64,000 nt of DNA from positions 68,880,463 through 68,944,462 of the forward strand of contig NC_088173.1 of NCBI RefSeq assembly GCF_028769735.1, in the 5' to 3' direction. The DNA is from Zonotrichia leucophrys gambelii. Taxonomy: Eukaryota > Chordata > Aves > Passeriformes > Passerellidae. Positions 12,062 through 24,540 of this stretch are shown here, in pieces. A model generated the notes under the pieces. The model worked only from the letters and a program-made list of their open reading frames with translations. It was not told the DNA's origin and did no database searches. Positions within the stretch are counted from its first letter, which is position 1. Each line of letters opens with the position of its first letter. The translations under genes were made by a program, and so were the position numbers.

Positions 12062-12195
12062 CATTTCCAACCCCAGCCACAGGCAGCAACAGCTTCCCCT
12101 ACCCCAGGTTTTGCAGAGCTCTGTCCAGCCTGGCCTTGGACACTTCCAGGGATGGGGAATCCATAAACATCAAACACTGGGATTACCCCAGGGAT
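12062..12195 (-). mobile_element. CR1 LINE, continuation after the nested LTR
   Basis: TTCCAACCCCAGCCACAGGC, CAGGTTTTGCAGAGCTCTGT and CCTGGCCTTGGACACTTCCA continue the CR1 broken at 11677. They match in order the intact CR1 at 20784. Confidence 0.8.
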
Positions 12196-13189
12196 GGGCA
12201 TGATACAAATTCACTGAGAAATCATCTTACCCTTCTCATCAGACAGTTTATGAACCTCTTGTGAAACTACTTCTCTTAGATTTTTGAAAACAACATTTCT
12301 CTCTCCATTAGTTTTCTTTCTTGGCCTTGCAGACCCATATGGAGGGAATTAATTTTACACGGTTATTGTCTGTCAGTTACTACTTTATGCGTCAAGAGGT
12401 TTATTTGGAAAATTAGGGTGCTGCTCCTTCAAGCATTAAGCAGATGTTCACTGCTCACAGTCAAGGCAGCCCCCTGAAATCCATTAAATTATTTGTGTGT
12501 GGGAGGCTAAATAAACCTGCCTGCATTTGCAGGAGCAGGGACCTCTTAGCTAAAAATAATGCATGTTTTGGATAAAAGTCCAAGATTTCCAGTTAAGACA
12601 GCTGGTCCAGAACTTGTCATAGAGATACTGTTTGCTCTTTTTTTTTTTTTAATTATTTTTATTCAGTGATCTCCAATTAACCCTATAAAGGAAAAAGGGC
12701 AGCAGACAGCCCTAGACACAGAAATAGCAATGGTAATTTGTCTGTTTGTGTTCCTATAACCCCAGCATATGGTGGCTCACCCTCCTCACAATGTTCTCCT
12801 CCCTCAATCTGATTAAAATTGACTAAGAAGAGCTATGATTTTTTTTTTTTGTTAGCATCACATATTAAAAGGTGACAGCTCTATCATATCATAGCACAAA
12901 CCTTTGCCTGATGCCTGAGTCACACATTTCTCCAGGCTGACAGAATTGTTATTATTCTTACACTTTTGGACACATGTGACCACATTGTAGAGCACATTGA
13001 TGCTCCAATATGCTTAGGAATTTGAACTACCTGCAGTTTTTTATGTCATTTTGGACATATTTCCATGCTGAGCGTAGACCCATTTAAATTGTTCCTATTA
13101 ATGACTACCAGTCGTTTTCAGACACTTGAATGCAAGAGTATTTGCTTTTTTTCAATTATTTTTTAGAAATAAGCAAAGAAACAAAGCTT
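12196..13189. other. Unique DNA, nothing recognised
   Basis: About 1 kb of AT-rich sequence with short T-runs (12636-12651, 12839-12851). No repeat family or exon was recognised. Confidence 0.5.
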
Positions 13190-13275
13190 TTTGGTTTTTT
13201 TTTAGTTGTGGTTTTTTTTAATGTTTTTTGTTTGTTTGTTTGTTTGTTTGGGTTTTTTGTTGTTGTTGTTCAAAT
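13190..13275. repeat. T-rich low complexity with (TTTG)n and (TTG)n
   Basis: T-runs followed by about five TTTG units and a short GTT run. It abuts the CR1 tail at 13281. Confidence 0.8.
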
Positions 13276-13280
13276 ATGAC

Positions 13281-13384
13281 CAAAATCACAATCACAATCA
13301 CAGATTTGTTTGGGCTGGGAGGGACCTTAAATACCATATAGTCTCTCTCCCTGCTATGGGCCAGGACCCTTTTTACTAGGAATT
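13281..13384 (-). mobile_element. CR1 LINE 3' fragment
   Basis: Short repeats of AATCAC, then TTTGGGCTGGGAGGGACCTT and GGGCCAGGACCC, are the reverse complement of a CR1 3' end. The AATCAC run is the CR1 terminal short repeat. Confidence 0.75.
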
Positions 13385-13800
13385 CCACATTTTAAATAAT
13401 ATTTAAAGCTTTTTATTTAATTTAAGCTTTAATATTTAAGCTTTTCTTTTTTTTTTTAGGGAAACAGGGTGGAAATGGAGCACATCCCAAATGATGACAG
13501 AAATCTGACTGTCGCTCAAAAGTGTTTCAAAACACTCAAGTGCTTTGTGCCTCAGTTTCCTCACTTGCAGAGTAGAAATATTAATGGCAGGGGTTTGGAG
13601 ACATCCAAGCAAAGGCCAAATTTGTATTTAAGCAGGAGATGAGACTCATGTAACCCCATCTGTGGCTCGATATCCTTTGGAGGTGGGTGAGGAGAGCACA
13701 GAGCCTTCCCTCCCCACTCAGGAAGGGCTCAGCACCCTGAGCCAAGCCCACTCCTCCTGCACTGCCAGTTCTGGTTTTGGTTTTACCCAGAAGAAAATTT

Positions 13801-14097
13801 CTAATTTCTGATTTTACCCAGGAAATTTCTGATTTCCTTTATTAGTGCAGCTGAAATGCAGCTGGGAGCCGCTTCTGCTCCCCTCAAGCCATGACAGCAC
13901 TGAAATCTCTGCTGGTCAGGTTTTTCCAGCCTCATGGTCCCTGTTGAAATCACCTCTTGACTTCTGGCAGTGACAAGAGCTTTGTAAATCCTTTGTTCCA
14001 GGGATCCAAACAGAACACACTTCCCCAAACCTTTATATTTATCACAAAGGTCTTCACATCTCTGCAAAATTTTAGCTCCTTCCACAACAAGCTGCAC
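13801..14097 (-). other. Unrecognised open frame
   Basis: A minus-strand frame of about 98 codons containing GAKILQRCEDLCDKYKGLGK. Residue composition is protein-like, but the upstream TAG gives only a weak splice acceptor and the nearest donor (GTGATT) is poor. I do not recognise a family. It could be an eroded exon or chance. Confidence 0.15.
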
Positions 14098-14689
14098 ATT
14101 CTAATTCTTCATGAACATCAAGTTTCTGGCCCTGGACTGGAATTGCAGATGTAGAAACAATTGCAGCAACAAAGAAGACTCCAAAATAAAACCAGAAAAA
14201 AAGGAAAAAGAAAGACCATTGTCTTTTCCATGCAGGCTTATTAGACATCTACCCATGCTAAATGATTATAGAGTGAGTGAGTCCTTTTAAATCAAGCACA
14301 GTTTTTCTCAGGTATTCACTTGTAGGAGATTACAGTAAGAAAATTATGCCATAATTTGACTGTTTGGGCCTGAATGTTGCTTAATGCCTTTGAAATGAAG
14401 GAGGTAGTGAAAGAAGGATTTTGAGAGGGAAAAATAAGAAAACAATAGGAAAAACTGATTAATATTGTCATGACAAAATAGCTTCCTTCAGGGGACAACA
14501 AACTGGGTTGATGTACTGTCTGTACCAGAAGCTGAAAAGATTTGTGGAGCTTGGGAATTCAATTGCTGCTTTTTCTGGAGTGATTTTCATATCCTTCTTC
14601 TCCCCCACCCCTAGTCAGGAAATCAAGTTCATCCAGGGGTTTGGAAACTGAGGTGCTGCCTGCTGAAGCAATTTGTGCTGTAATATTTG

Positions 14690-14818
14690 TAAAATCCAGG
14701 TTGGATGGGGCTTGGAAAAACCTGGGACAGTGGAAAGTGTCCCTGAGCATGGCAGGGGGTGACCTGGATGGCCTTTAAGGTCCCTTCCAACCCAAACCAT
14801 TCTGCCATTCTATGATTA
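14690..14818 (+). mobile_element. CR1 LINE 3' fragment
   Basis: CAGGTTGGATGGGGCTTGGA, GTGTCCCTGAGCATGGCAGG, TAAGGTCCCTTCCAACCCAA and CATTCTATGATT form a sense-strand CR1 3' end with its terminal octamer. It is 5' truncated and fairly young. Confidence 0.9.
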
Positions 14819-14994
14819 AATTTTTGATGTGAAGAAGAAAATCTTTCCAAGAACATCTCTGCATATTTCTATTTATCTTAATCTGTTCTTCACAGTCAGT
14901 TGACCAAAAATCAGGGGCTTGATTCTGTACAACAGACAAAAAAAAGGAACACTCAATTAGGCAAAGCACTGCAAATGAGGTGGGAAGGACCAAG

Positions 14995-15596
14995 GGGGAG
15001 ACTCAGGCAGTGGATTATCGGGTTGTTGTGGGGTAGGATGGTCAGGACGGATGGAGATGAGAGATCTCTGCAGCCAGGTCAGGAACTTGGGGTTCATTGC
15101 AAAGGGCCTGGGTGCAGGGCCCTGCTGGGATTTGGGGTTCATTGCAAAGGGCCTGGGTGCAGGGCCCTGCTGGGATTTGGGGTTCATTGCAAAGGGCCTG
15201 GGAGCAGGGCCCTGCTGGGAGCTGCAGCCACAGCTCAGAGCAGGCCTGAGAGAAGAGAGACAGTGGGAGAGAGGATGAGAGGGTAAGAGAGTAAAAGAGA
15301 GCAAAAGGGGTAAGAGAGTAAGAGGGGCAAGAGCTAAGAGAGTGAGGTTCCCATTACAATACAATAAATCTTCTGTGTTGAATATTCTAATTCTCACTAA
15401 CCAATCTAGTAAAATATACAAACCCTATAGCATTTACATACAGCCTATAAGAATCACTACATTACCATACAGTGCTACCCTAAAAACTCCTCTTTGGGCC
15501 CCTTCTGCCAAGCTGGCAGGGTCTGCTCAGACCCTTGGGCCTGTCTGCAAGCAGAGGGTGTTGTTCCATCAAAAGGGGAACCTTCACTCTGCCACA
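14995..15596. mobile_element. Probable LTR or ERV-derived block, family unknown
   Basis: A block with LTR-like elements: ACCAATC, a CTTATAG-type TATA on the minus strand, AATAAA, an AG-rich stretch, and a plausible end at CTGCCACA (TGTGGCAG on minus). Orientation is unclear because the order of CCAAT, TATA and AATAAA is ambiguous. No target duplication was found. It contains the 45-bp tandem units below. Confidence 0.35.
15085..15219. repeat. Three 45-bp tandem units
   Basis: Three nearly identical 45-bp units (15085-15129, 15130-15174, 15175-15219) containing TTGGGGTTCATTGCAAAGGG and GCAGGGCCCTGCTGGG. The third has one T-to-A change (GGGTGCAG to GGGAGCAG). As 45 is a multiple of three, frames stay open through it, but no coding function is suggested. 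It likely varies in copy number. Confidence 0.95.
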
Positions 15597-16437
15597 CCAT
15601 TGTTTTCCAATTGTTCAGTAACTGAGGGATCTCAAAGCTTGCTTTCATTTCAATCTCCCTTGTAGTTTCTATATTCTCATAATCTTTTGCCAAGCAATCA
15701 TATTTATAAGGCTCTCCTGTTTCATCTTCCCCAACAGTGGATGATCTTGCTTTGGAGACATTTGAACTCCTTTGGGTTCTCCTGGAGAACTTCAGAGGCC
15801 TCAGCCTGTAACCTGAAACAGCAAACTGAATTGAGGTGTTAAGGATGGGAGATCATCTTGAGGTTCTTTGACTTTTTGGTTTGTTGTCTCTTTGCTGAGG
15901 GGTTCAGGCAATATCAGACCAGACTTCTTCCTCTGCAATGACAAAAGTCATAGAAGTGTAGAATGAAAATTTTTTCTGCTTGTGCTTTGTTTTTATATCT
16001 CTTTTTTGTTTTTCCCTCTAAAAGAAGAATAAAGGTTTGAAAGGAAAATATCTCCCTCCAAGTCAGGACACTGTAGAAGCTGATATATACCCTTAAGTAG
16101 ATTGAAGAACCCTTGGGTCAAATTTTAAACCTTCCCTGAAGGTGGTGACCCTTTCCTGAGCCTCCACCTTGCAGCCTCATCCTTTTACAGCCAGCTCTTC
16201 CCCCTTGAACCTGAAATTTTTATTTCAAACCTTTCCCCATTAAAGATAAAAAATGAAAAGGCAAAATCAAAGTGAGTGATTCTTGTGAAATGACAAATGT
16301 GATTAGTGTTGTTGTAAAGAAGAGGTGGTGGAGCTGCAGTTTTGATCTCTCCCTACTCTGGGAGCCACAGACATATTGAACAGCAGACTTTAAAATCTCA
16401 TGCTCTTGGGCAATGGGCTTTGCCTTTTGAAGTGCTA

Positions 16438-16546
16438 CTTTTTTTCCCCCTCTTTTCCCTCTTCTCTCTCTCTTTTTTTTTTTTTGTTTGTTTATTTTGT
16501 TTTTGGGGTTTTTTGGGGTTTTTTTTTGTGTTTTTTTTTCCTTGTT
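16438..16546. repeat. T/G low-complexity tract
   Basis: Long T-runs with C or G interruptions, including GGGGTTTTTTGGGGTTTTTT. Open frames here are Phe-rich and not genes. Confidence 0.85.
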
Positions 16547-17589
16547 TGGGCAGGAAAACCAGAGAAAACCAAACTTAGGATTTTTCACAGTCTCTAACTC
16601 ATCTCTGAGCTGGGATGGTCCCCACAGTTTGCAATGTGACCACCAGGATCAGGATTTGTGTTTTGAGCTGTAGGTTATGTTGAGCATGGTGATAATTCTC
16701 CTCCCCAAGTCCCAAGGTGCTTTATGGATATAAAAGGGCAAGCCCTGTCTCACAGCTGGCATGTCTGAGGTGCAGGGAGGTTAAGAAATGTAAGAAACTT
16801 AATTTAGGGCAGTAAGTAATGGAGCTAGGAATGAATACTCACCAAGTCTCCCATGCACTTATTTTAGAAATGAAGTAAAAAAGAAAAAATATAAAATGCA
16901 CGAGAAAACAATAGAATCATAAACTATCCCAGCCACCACCACCAGCTCCATCTGCCAGCCCTGCTCGGTGCAGAATAAAACCACTTTTTTTTCTTATTGC
17001 TCCCTGGAGCGCTGTTTGTCATCAGCCTTGCTGAACTTTTCTCCTGTTTTTCTCAGTGTTAATCACAATGGTGGTGGTTCTAAACTGTATTTGAGGGGCT
17101 AAAATCTGTGCTTTGCCAGGAGGTTTGTGCTCACAGCATTTGCTTGAACTCTGCGTGAAATTCTCTCAAAGAAAGCTGATCAATGCAAGTGGTTATTAAC
17201 TAATTAGTAAAGACTTCAGTTCTTATCAAGAAATCTGCCTGAATCAAGATCAGTGCAGGATGGAGTCACAGCATCAGGTCCTGTTCTTGTGGGGAGAGGA
17301 AATGAGAGGAGCTCTTCTGATTTGAGGTGTTTACAGGGCTCTGACTTAATTCTAGAGCATCCCTTAAGAGAGGAAGAAATGCTCCTACAATAAATCACTC
17401 ATCTCACCACCCTCAGACACCTAAAATCCACACTGTGATTGTCTGTATTGTGAATTCCTGTCAGAGCCATTCAAATTGCCAACTCACACGTGGGCATTGG
17501 CACTACCTAAACTCAAAATTTAGAAGGAAAGTGAATTCCAAATGAAATTATTTTATCTGCACAGCTGGATGTGGCAATCAGTGCTGTGG

Positions 17590-17682
17590 TTTAGTTGTTA
17601 TGGTGGTGTTTGATCAAAGGTTCGAGTCGATGCTCTTGGAGATCTTTTCCAACCTTAAGGGTTCTGTGATTCTCTGATTTAT
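17590..17682 (+). mobile_element. CR1 LINE 3' end
   Basis: GTTATGGTGGTGTTTGATCA, GCTCTTGGAGATCTTTTCCA and CTGTGATTCTCTGATT match the CR1 tail in sense orientation. Confidence 0.8.
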
Positions 17683-17794
17683 TTCTTGGTTTGTTAAAAA
17701 TATTTTCTTTTCCCCGAGTTTATGTGATTTCTATACAAGTCTTTACATTTGGATGGAGGAACAATGACAAGAAATAAAGGCTGAGGAGAGAAAA

Positions 17795-17890
17795 GGGTTG
17801 GATGGAATATAAAAAGATCATCTAGTCCAAGTCCTGGCCCTGCACAGGACAGTCCCAAAAATCAGATAAAATCTCAGACCTTGGTGTATT
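17795..17890 (-). mobile_element. CR1 LINE 3' fragment
   Basis: GGGTTGGATGGAATATAAAA, GATCATCTAGTCCAAGTCCT and CTGCACAGGACAGTCCCAAA are reverse-complemented CR1. It lies about 110 bp from the CR1 at 17590 in the opposite orientation. Confidence 0.75.
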
Positions 17891-20783
17891 TCAAATTTCA
17901 GTTTGGTGCAGAGGGTCCAAAGCATATAAAATGGAAATCATTAAGGCATCACTGCACAGGAGTGCAAACGATGATGATGATGGCAAAATCCTGTAATTAC
18001 TGACTCTCAAGGAAAGAAAAAACCTGATTAACTTAGTCATTACCAATTATCTGCATGCATAGTTATCTCCTAGAGATCCTGCACTGGACTCACAGGGCAG
18101 GCCCTGTCCATATTGATAAAAACAAGGTCTGTACCTTGAAAACCTTATTCAGTCTGATACCGGAATGAGAACTGGCTGAAGAAACCAGGTTTTCAGCACA
18201 ACACAGGCAGCTTTGTGGCCTTTTTGCTGTTTATTGCTGTGAATGAGGGTCCTCTCTTGAAGGTAGGAGCTTGGTGGTTTGTGTTTCCCTCTGCATGTCT
18301 TATTTTGCTAACGTGGTTTTCTCCTTGATTCCAACAAAGTGGAACAGATCAAACCCACAGTTTTATAGGGACAAATTCTCAGCAGAATTTCAGCAGTGGG
18401 ATACAAGTTAAGTACACCTTCCAGAGCCTCTCTTTAGACTAAAAGTTAAAAATAAGGCAGCAAAAATACTGGTATCCAGAGCTCTCTGTTTCCACCATCA
18501 ACCTCCCTGTTTTATAGGATTTATAAATCAGCTTTGAAAAGTTTCTCCAGGCTAAATTTTGGCAGAGAAGGTCACAGGCAAGACTTGGTTTACTAAAACT
18601 CATTAAAAATGGTTTGATGTTTTAAATTACACTGAAGCGAGAGAGGAAAAATTCTATTTCTGTGGCTTTCAGCATTTCCTCCCCCAGCATCCCATCCAAT
18701 TTGAATTAAAATGTGTCTGAGTAACTATGCTATGGTACCACTTTCTTTTCTTGTGGTGTTGCCATCAAGTCTTTCTGTGGGTAAAACAGTTCTTTTCTAA
18801 TCTCCAGAATGTGCAGCTCAGCTGCTGAACACAGTTGGAAAACATTTCCATTTCAGAAGTGGGTTTTTTTTGCTTTGAAAACTTTGTAAAATCTGTGGCA
18901 GCTTAATTCATCTGAGACCAGCTGAACACCCATCTATTTCTCTCTGCTGACCTCAGTGGACAGAGGGAGAAGAAGTGTAAAAAACAAAAGTAACTCCTTT
19001 TTTTTGTTTTTCATTGCAGTTTTGATATGGATGGCTGGAAATGGGAAGGGCAGATGGAATTTTGCTAAACACAAAGGGACCCAAGTGGAAAGAATCCACC
19101 ATGAATATCCATTCCCAGTGAAAGGCTCTACATTAATTATTGCCACTCAGAGCAGGGATTTGGAGACCTTGCAGGGGCAGTAATTAGGAAGTGCTGGAAC
19201 CAGAAGGGGTCTTAGGGATCATTAGGATGGGAATAAAGATCCAAACCACCACCACAACCCTGTTTAAATCCTCGTCTCTTGTGCCTCCTGAGACTTATGT
19301 CATCTCAGAATGGATAATACACCTCAAAAAGAAGGGGAAAGCCACACAAAGGTGGCAAAGATGGCCAGAGGTGTGTAACAGCTTCTGCAATAAGGAAAAA
19401 TCCAATAAAATTGTTCCTTTAGCTTAGAAACAACCAGGATGGACATGATCAGACACACAGGAAACAATGAGAGACATTGAAAAAGTGAGCAGGGAATCAT
19501 TACTCTTCCTTTCTTGAAATACAGAGAATAGGGGACATCCAATTCAATTATCAGGCAAGCAGCTCAAAACAAACAAAGTGAAACAGCATTTCATATGGAG
19601 CCTAATTAAATTACCCCAGAAAGCTGTGGAAATTTAAATGATTGGGCTCAAAACCTGACAAGACTTTTGCAAGGAGTACATATAAGTTTGGAACCATTAA
19701 CTGCAGTGGCAAGTCCTTATGCCACTGTCTGCCTGAAGGATTTAATAGGGAAAAGATTTCCCTATAAATGTCTTAGTTATCCACCTTCCCTGAAGATCTG
19801 CCACTGGACAGTATCAGAGGTAAGGAATTAGCTTTGATGAATTTTCTATATCACTCTACACAGTTGTTTATAGATTCTGTTCTCACTTTATTTTTGGGTT
19901 TATAAATTCCAGCCCTGGAAAAAATGTGTTTGATTAATTAAGTTTTATAGCCTGTGGGAGGGGAAGTCTGTTCTGAAAAGCTTAAGAAAGAACATAAATC
20001 TACAAAAGAATGCCCAGCTGAGAGGGAGGCTGTGGAGATGGGGAGGGTCAATTTTCAGCAACAATTGTGGCTGGATGCATCCAGTTATTGATCCACTTCA
20101 CCCTCATCCTGCATCTTTTCAGGGAGATTCTACATCCACCCCTAAATGTGCAACTGTCCTTGCTGCTGTATGGGATAATGAATGTGAGCAGCTGGGGCAT
20201 TCCTGAAATAAAATAAAACAAAACAACACATCCCTTTATGTTGGCTTTGGGAGCAGGATGGAGCCCAGGGTCACACATTTCATAACCATTATTGCTGCTG
20301 GAAAACAGAAGCAGTTTATTCATCAGGTGTGACAGGGCACTGAATTGTCACCCTGATTTTTTAAGTTTTTCTAAGCCTTTTGATGTTTACATTCTTGTAA
20401 TGAACTTTCTCACACACTTTCTGTAAATGACATTGTTTTGCATTCTTTTATGAAGGAGGAGGAGAAATTTGATGGACTCTTGGTTTGTCCAGTGTCATTG
20501 GAGAGGTGGCACTGTCATCCTGCAATCCACTGTCACTCTTCGAAAACTGTAAATGTTGGAGTCAGAAAATAAAAAGCCCCTTTTTACCTTGGAAAGAGCA
20601 GTGAGTCCTCCTTGTGTTGTTTTGTGTCCTATAGTGACATTGAATTTATTTTCAGGGATGAGCATTGGTAATGCCACAGCTCCAGGATTCTTGTGATCAT
20701 CGAGGAATCGCCGTTTTCACTCGGGAAAAAGAAATTTAAGGATGAGATTCAACCTGCTGAACAGATGGAAATCCTGATATCAC
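17891..20783. other. Unique DNA, nothing firmly recognised
   Basis: About 2.9 kb with no repeat family recognised. The only exon-like signal is a 43-bp segment at 19777-19819, between a moderate acceptor (TCTTAG) and a good donor (GAG/GTAAGG), open in two frames. It has no compatible neighbour, so I do not call it. Confidence 0.5.
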
Positions 20784-21118
20784 AGGATCACAGGATGGTT
20801 TGGGTTGGAAGGGACCTTCGAGACCATCCAGTTCCACCCCTTGCCATGGGCAGGGACAGTTTGCACCATCCCAGGTTGCTCCAAGCCTCTCCAACCTGGC
20901 CTTGGACACCTCCAGGGATGGGGCAGCCACAGCTTTTCCTTATCCCAAGTCCCTCTCCAGCTCTCCTGGAGCTCCTTTAGGCCTTGGCAAGGTCTCTGAG
21001 CTCTCCCTGGGGCCTTGTCTTCTCCAGGTGAACATTCCCAACTCTCCCAGCCTGGCTCCAGCCCTCAGAGCAGCTCCAAGGTCTCCTCTGGTCTCACTCC
21101 AGCAGCTCCGTGTCATGG
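20784..21118 (-). mobile_element. CR1 LINE, well-preserved 3' region
   Basis: The best-preserved CR1 here. Read on plus: GATGGTTTGGGTTGGAAGGG, GACCATCCAGTTCCACCCC, CCTGGCCTTGGACACCTCCA and CTTCTCCAGGTGAACATTCC. Low divergence suggests a relatively young insertion. It is 5' truncated near 21118. Confidence 0.95.
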
Positions 21119-24100
21119 GATGCTCAATCTGGGATTCCTCACAGTCAATGAAATCATGAAATCAGTGAGTCCTTACATATTATACCTCCTGAGGCTGCTG
21201 GAGCAGTTTTCTCTCTAGGAAATGACTAAGCCAGATCTCAGCTAGACCTCGAAATCCCAGAGAGATGGAGATAGCAGAAATAAAACCTACTTTAAAATAT
21301 ATTTATTTCCAATAAAAGGCAGGTAAAAAATAGCCAGGAAGATAAAACACAATTTAAATAACCAGGTAAGATAACAAGACATAGAACTAATCATAAATCT
21401 CTTGAGTTTTTTGAAATTTTGAAGCCATTTTGAAGCTTTGTCCAACACACCTGACTACCTCTGGGATGGCATATCAGGAAAAAGAAAGTCTCTATAAAAA
21501 GAGAAGCTCAGAAGTGCTGGGAATTAATTGTTTGTGGCAGTTTGCCTGTTTCTCACACTGTGTTAACAAGAGACTCTTGTTCCAGAGCACAGGTACCTTG
21601 GGAGTTTCTTTATTGGTTCAAAAGGTTTACTGAGACCAAGTTATGAGTTGTTCTTTGAGTCCCACCCCAGGTTATTGCTTTTTCTTAGAACACCAAATTG
21701 TGTAACATAACGAAGTTTTTGAAATAATCTCTGCTTCCACCTAGGAAGGAACTGCTGTTCTCATAGTAACTGGAGAGAAGCCTGAAGAAATAAGCTGGCA
21801 ATTACATCAATTCTCAGACATACATAGAAGGAATATCAAATTTATCTGTTCTAGAAACTTCCTGCAGTAGGGGCCAAGCTTTGGGCCGGTAATACCTTCA
21901 GAAAGTGTTTATCTTTTTAAACATTCCTCAGACATTCTTTTAAAATATATTTCAATCGGTAGATCCATAACAACAATTTCTGAAGGCTTGGATTAAGTGT
22001 GGAGGCAAATAAGAGAACATCCAAATCCCTGCTGTGATTCAGCAGCTTTGGCTTTGTTAAAATGCCCCTGTCCAATCTTGTAGAGGACCAAGGTAGATGC
22101 ACTTTATCAACACAAGACTTTATCTGTGAGATGTTATCACCTGCTTAACTCAATGCATTGAAAGTAGTCAGGTTCATGAATTTAATCTTCAGAGATAGTG
22201 AGTTTTCCTTCTGAAAATCCTGCTTTTACATAAAATCAAGAGTAGTCTTAAAGAACATCAATTCCCTGTTAAGGTTTGAAGCTTGTTTTACTGTTGGGGT
22301 TTTTAAAAAATTATTTCCCCATGAGAAGAAATTGCCACCAAACCTGCTTTAAGATCCTCACTGACATGTACCATATTTTGAAACTGGTTACCGTAATCAA
22401 GATCAGCATTTGAATACAATCTTGAGAGACAAAAGGAGCTGTTCAACCCACCTGAAATGCCTTGTTCTTCTGAGCAATTAAATTTTACTTCAGAGGCTTA
22501 TTTTTTTTCTCTAAGAAACAGCCAGATAGCACACATAAAACTCAAGCAACTTTTTTTTTTTTCAACAGAAATTCTCATTAGAAAAATTGGTTTAGACCAG
22601 TTCTACAAAACATTCTTCTAAAAATGAACATTTGAACATGTTTCTTGATGTGGATTTGGCTTCTTATTTAAGAGTACAAACTTAAATTGCTTTCAAAAAA
22701 AAAAAAAAAAAGAGCCCTTCAACACATCAGAATTTCAAACCATTTTGTGAGAGTTTTGGGTGGACACTGTCAGGGACTTTGCTGGTTGCATTTAGAGCAA
22801 AGAGCTTTAACATGGTGTTGACAACACTGGCTTAAGCCTGTTTGCTTTTGTTCTAAATACTACTGGGCTTTTTTGCCCTAAACCATTGCAAAGTCAAAGT
22901 AATGAGTGGGTAGACATGACCATTTTATGGCCTTTTGTTTTTGCAGAGAGAGAGAAGAGTATTATCTGCCTGTATTGTGTGCAATAGTTGCTGTGCACCC
23001 AAGCAATAATTATTAAAAGATGCAGCCAAATATCAATATGACCTGAAATGCTTCACTGCATCCTGATGCAGCTCATGGCCTGTAAACAACATTTATGAAG
23101 AAGATTGAAGAATCCAAGTGGTGCTTTGTGGGTGTTCCCCGTGGAAAGTTCATTCCTGGCTGAAACTCCTCACCATGGAGGTGTTTGACACCTCAGAATT
23201 ACCCAGGGGATGGCTCTGAGGAGAGTGGGACATGGAACAGGGAACTAAAACATCTCCACAGCCCCAAAATGACTGCACAGCACCCCACTTGTCTGTGGGA
23301 TGTGCAAACAGCAATCTGAGCTGTGGCAAAGTTAATGCCTGGCACAGGAATTAACAATTTTCATCTTTACCTCATTGGTGGACAACTCAATGTCCCTCAG
23401 GTGGAATTGTGGATCCTGTAAGGTTAATGCACATCTGGTGACTCTGTGCTGGCCAAGAGGCCCCTGGAAGCTCCCTGAGGACCACCCAGTGCCCGTAGAT
23501 CATGGGCTGGAAACCACAGGCAGTCACCCAAACCTGGGGAATAATCCAGGATGGAAATCAAAATGAAGTTTCCAAATTCAAGAAGTCCATGGCAGTGTGT
23601 CCAAGAGAAGAAATGGCACAGATCCTACTTGGCTTCAAAGCTTCACTGATTTATGAATGAGATGGTAAAAGCCCTAAGAATTTAATTTTAGGACTACTTT
23701 ACATACTTCTTGTATGTATCCTTGGAAAAAAAAAATTTGGTCAGCATGGGAAGCCATTTAAAATTTAGCTGTAATTTTTGATCATTTAACAGTCCTAAAA
23801 TTATTTTTCAAGCTGCTGGTCATTTGTATGGGGAAAATATTAGATAAAACCAGAGACTTTGTGCGTGGTCCCACTTTTGGAGCTGCTTCATAGTTAAAAT
23901 TGGTGGATATATGGCAGCAAGCTGGAGCTCCTGGATTTCCATACTGAGCATATGGGCACATGAAATAATTCTGACGATGTTAGAAAGTGTTGGTCACTGC
24001 ACTGATTCTGTTCATAAGTTCCCCAGTTTTTTCCATAGAAGTCTTCAATGTATCCAATATCCCAATTATAATTTCTAGGGTGTATTTACCAGTTTTTTAC

Positions 24101-24452
24101 CTTGAGATATTTGAATACAGTCCACAATATTTCTGGCTGAAATTACAAACTGCTGACTTTAACAAAATCAAGATATGTTGGAAGATTATGTGAAGGATTG
24201 AAAGCAACAGACCTAACGTTCATTGAGAAATCCCCACCTATTCTCTGAGACAGAGTGGCTGAACATGGTTTGATCTTAGTGTCACTATATTTTGAGGTAA
24301 AACCAGATTATCTGAAATAATTTTGAGTGTGATTTACCTGACCCATTCAATTGCACATGTAAAGTGACTTGATAATGGCATGGCCAGGGTCACACTCCCT
24401 GTGAAGGTCCAACTTCCTTTAGATCTATCAAGAAAAAATGTGAATTTGTCCA
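21119..24452. other. Unique DNA, nothing recognised
   Basis: About 3.3 kb of AT-rich sequence with poly-T (22548-22562) and poly-A (22697-22713) runs. No repeat family or gene was recognised. Confidence 0.5.
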
Positions 24453-24540
24453 TGAAATCATAGAACCAAGGAATTATAGAATATCCTGAGCTGGAAGGGA
24501 CCCACAGGGATCCTTGAGCCCAAGTCCTGTAGCTTTGCAA
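24453..24540 (-). mobile_element. CR1 LINE 3' fragment
   Basis: AAATCATAGAACCAAGGAAT, TGAGCTGGAAGGGACCCACA and CTTGAGCCCAAGTCCTG are a reverse-complemented CR1 tail. Confidence 0.8.

Noticed and set aside
19777..19819. 43-bp exon with donor GAG/GTAAGG
   Set aside because: It is isolated, with two open frames and no compatible neighbour within 10 kb.
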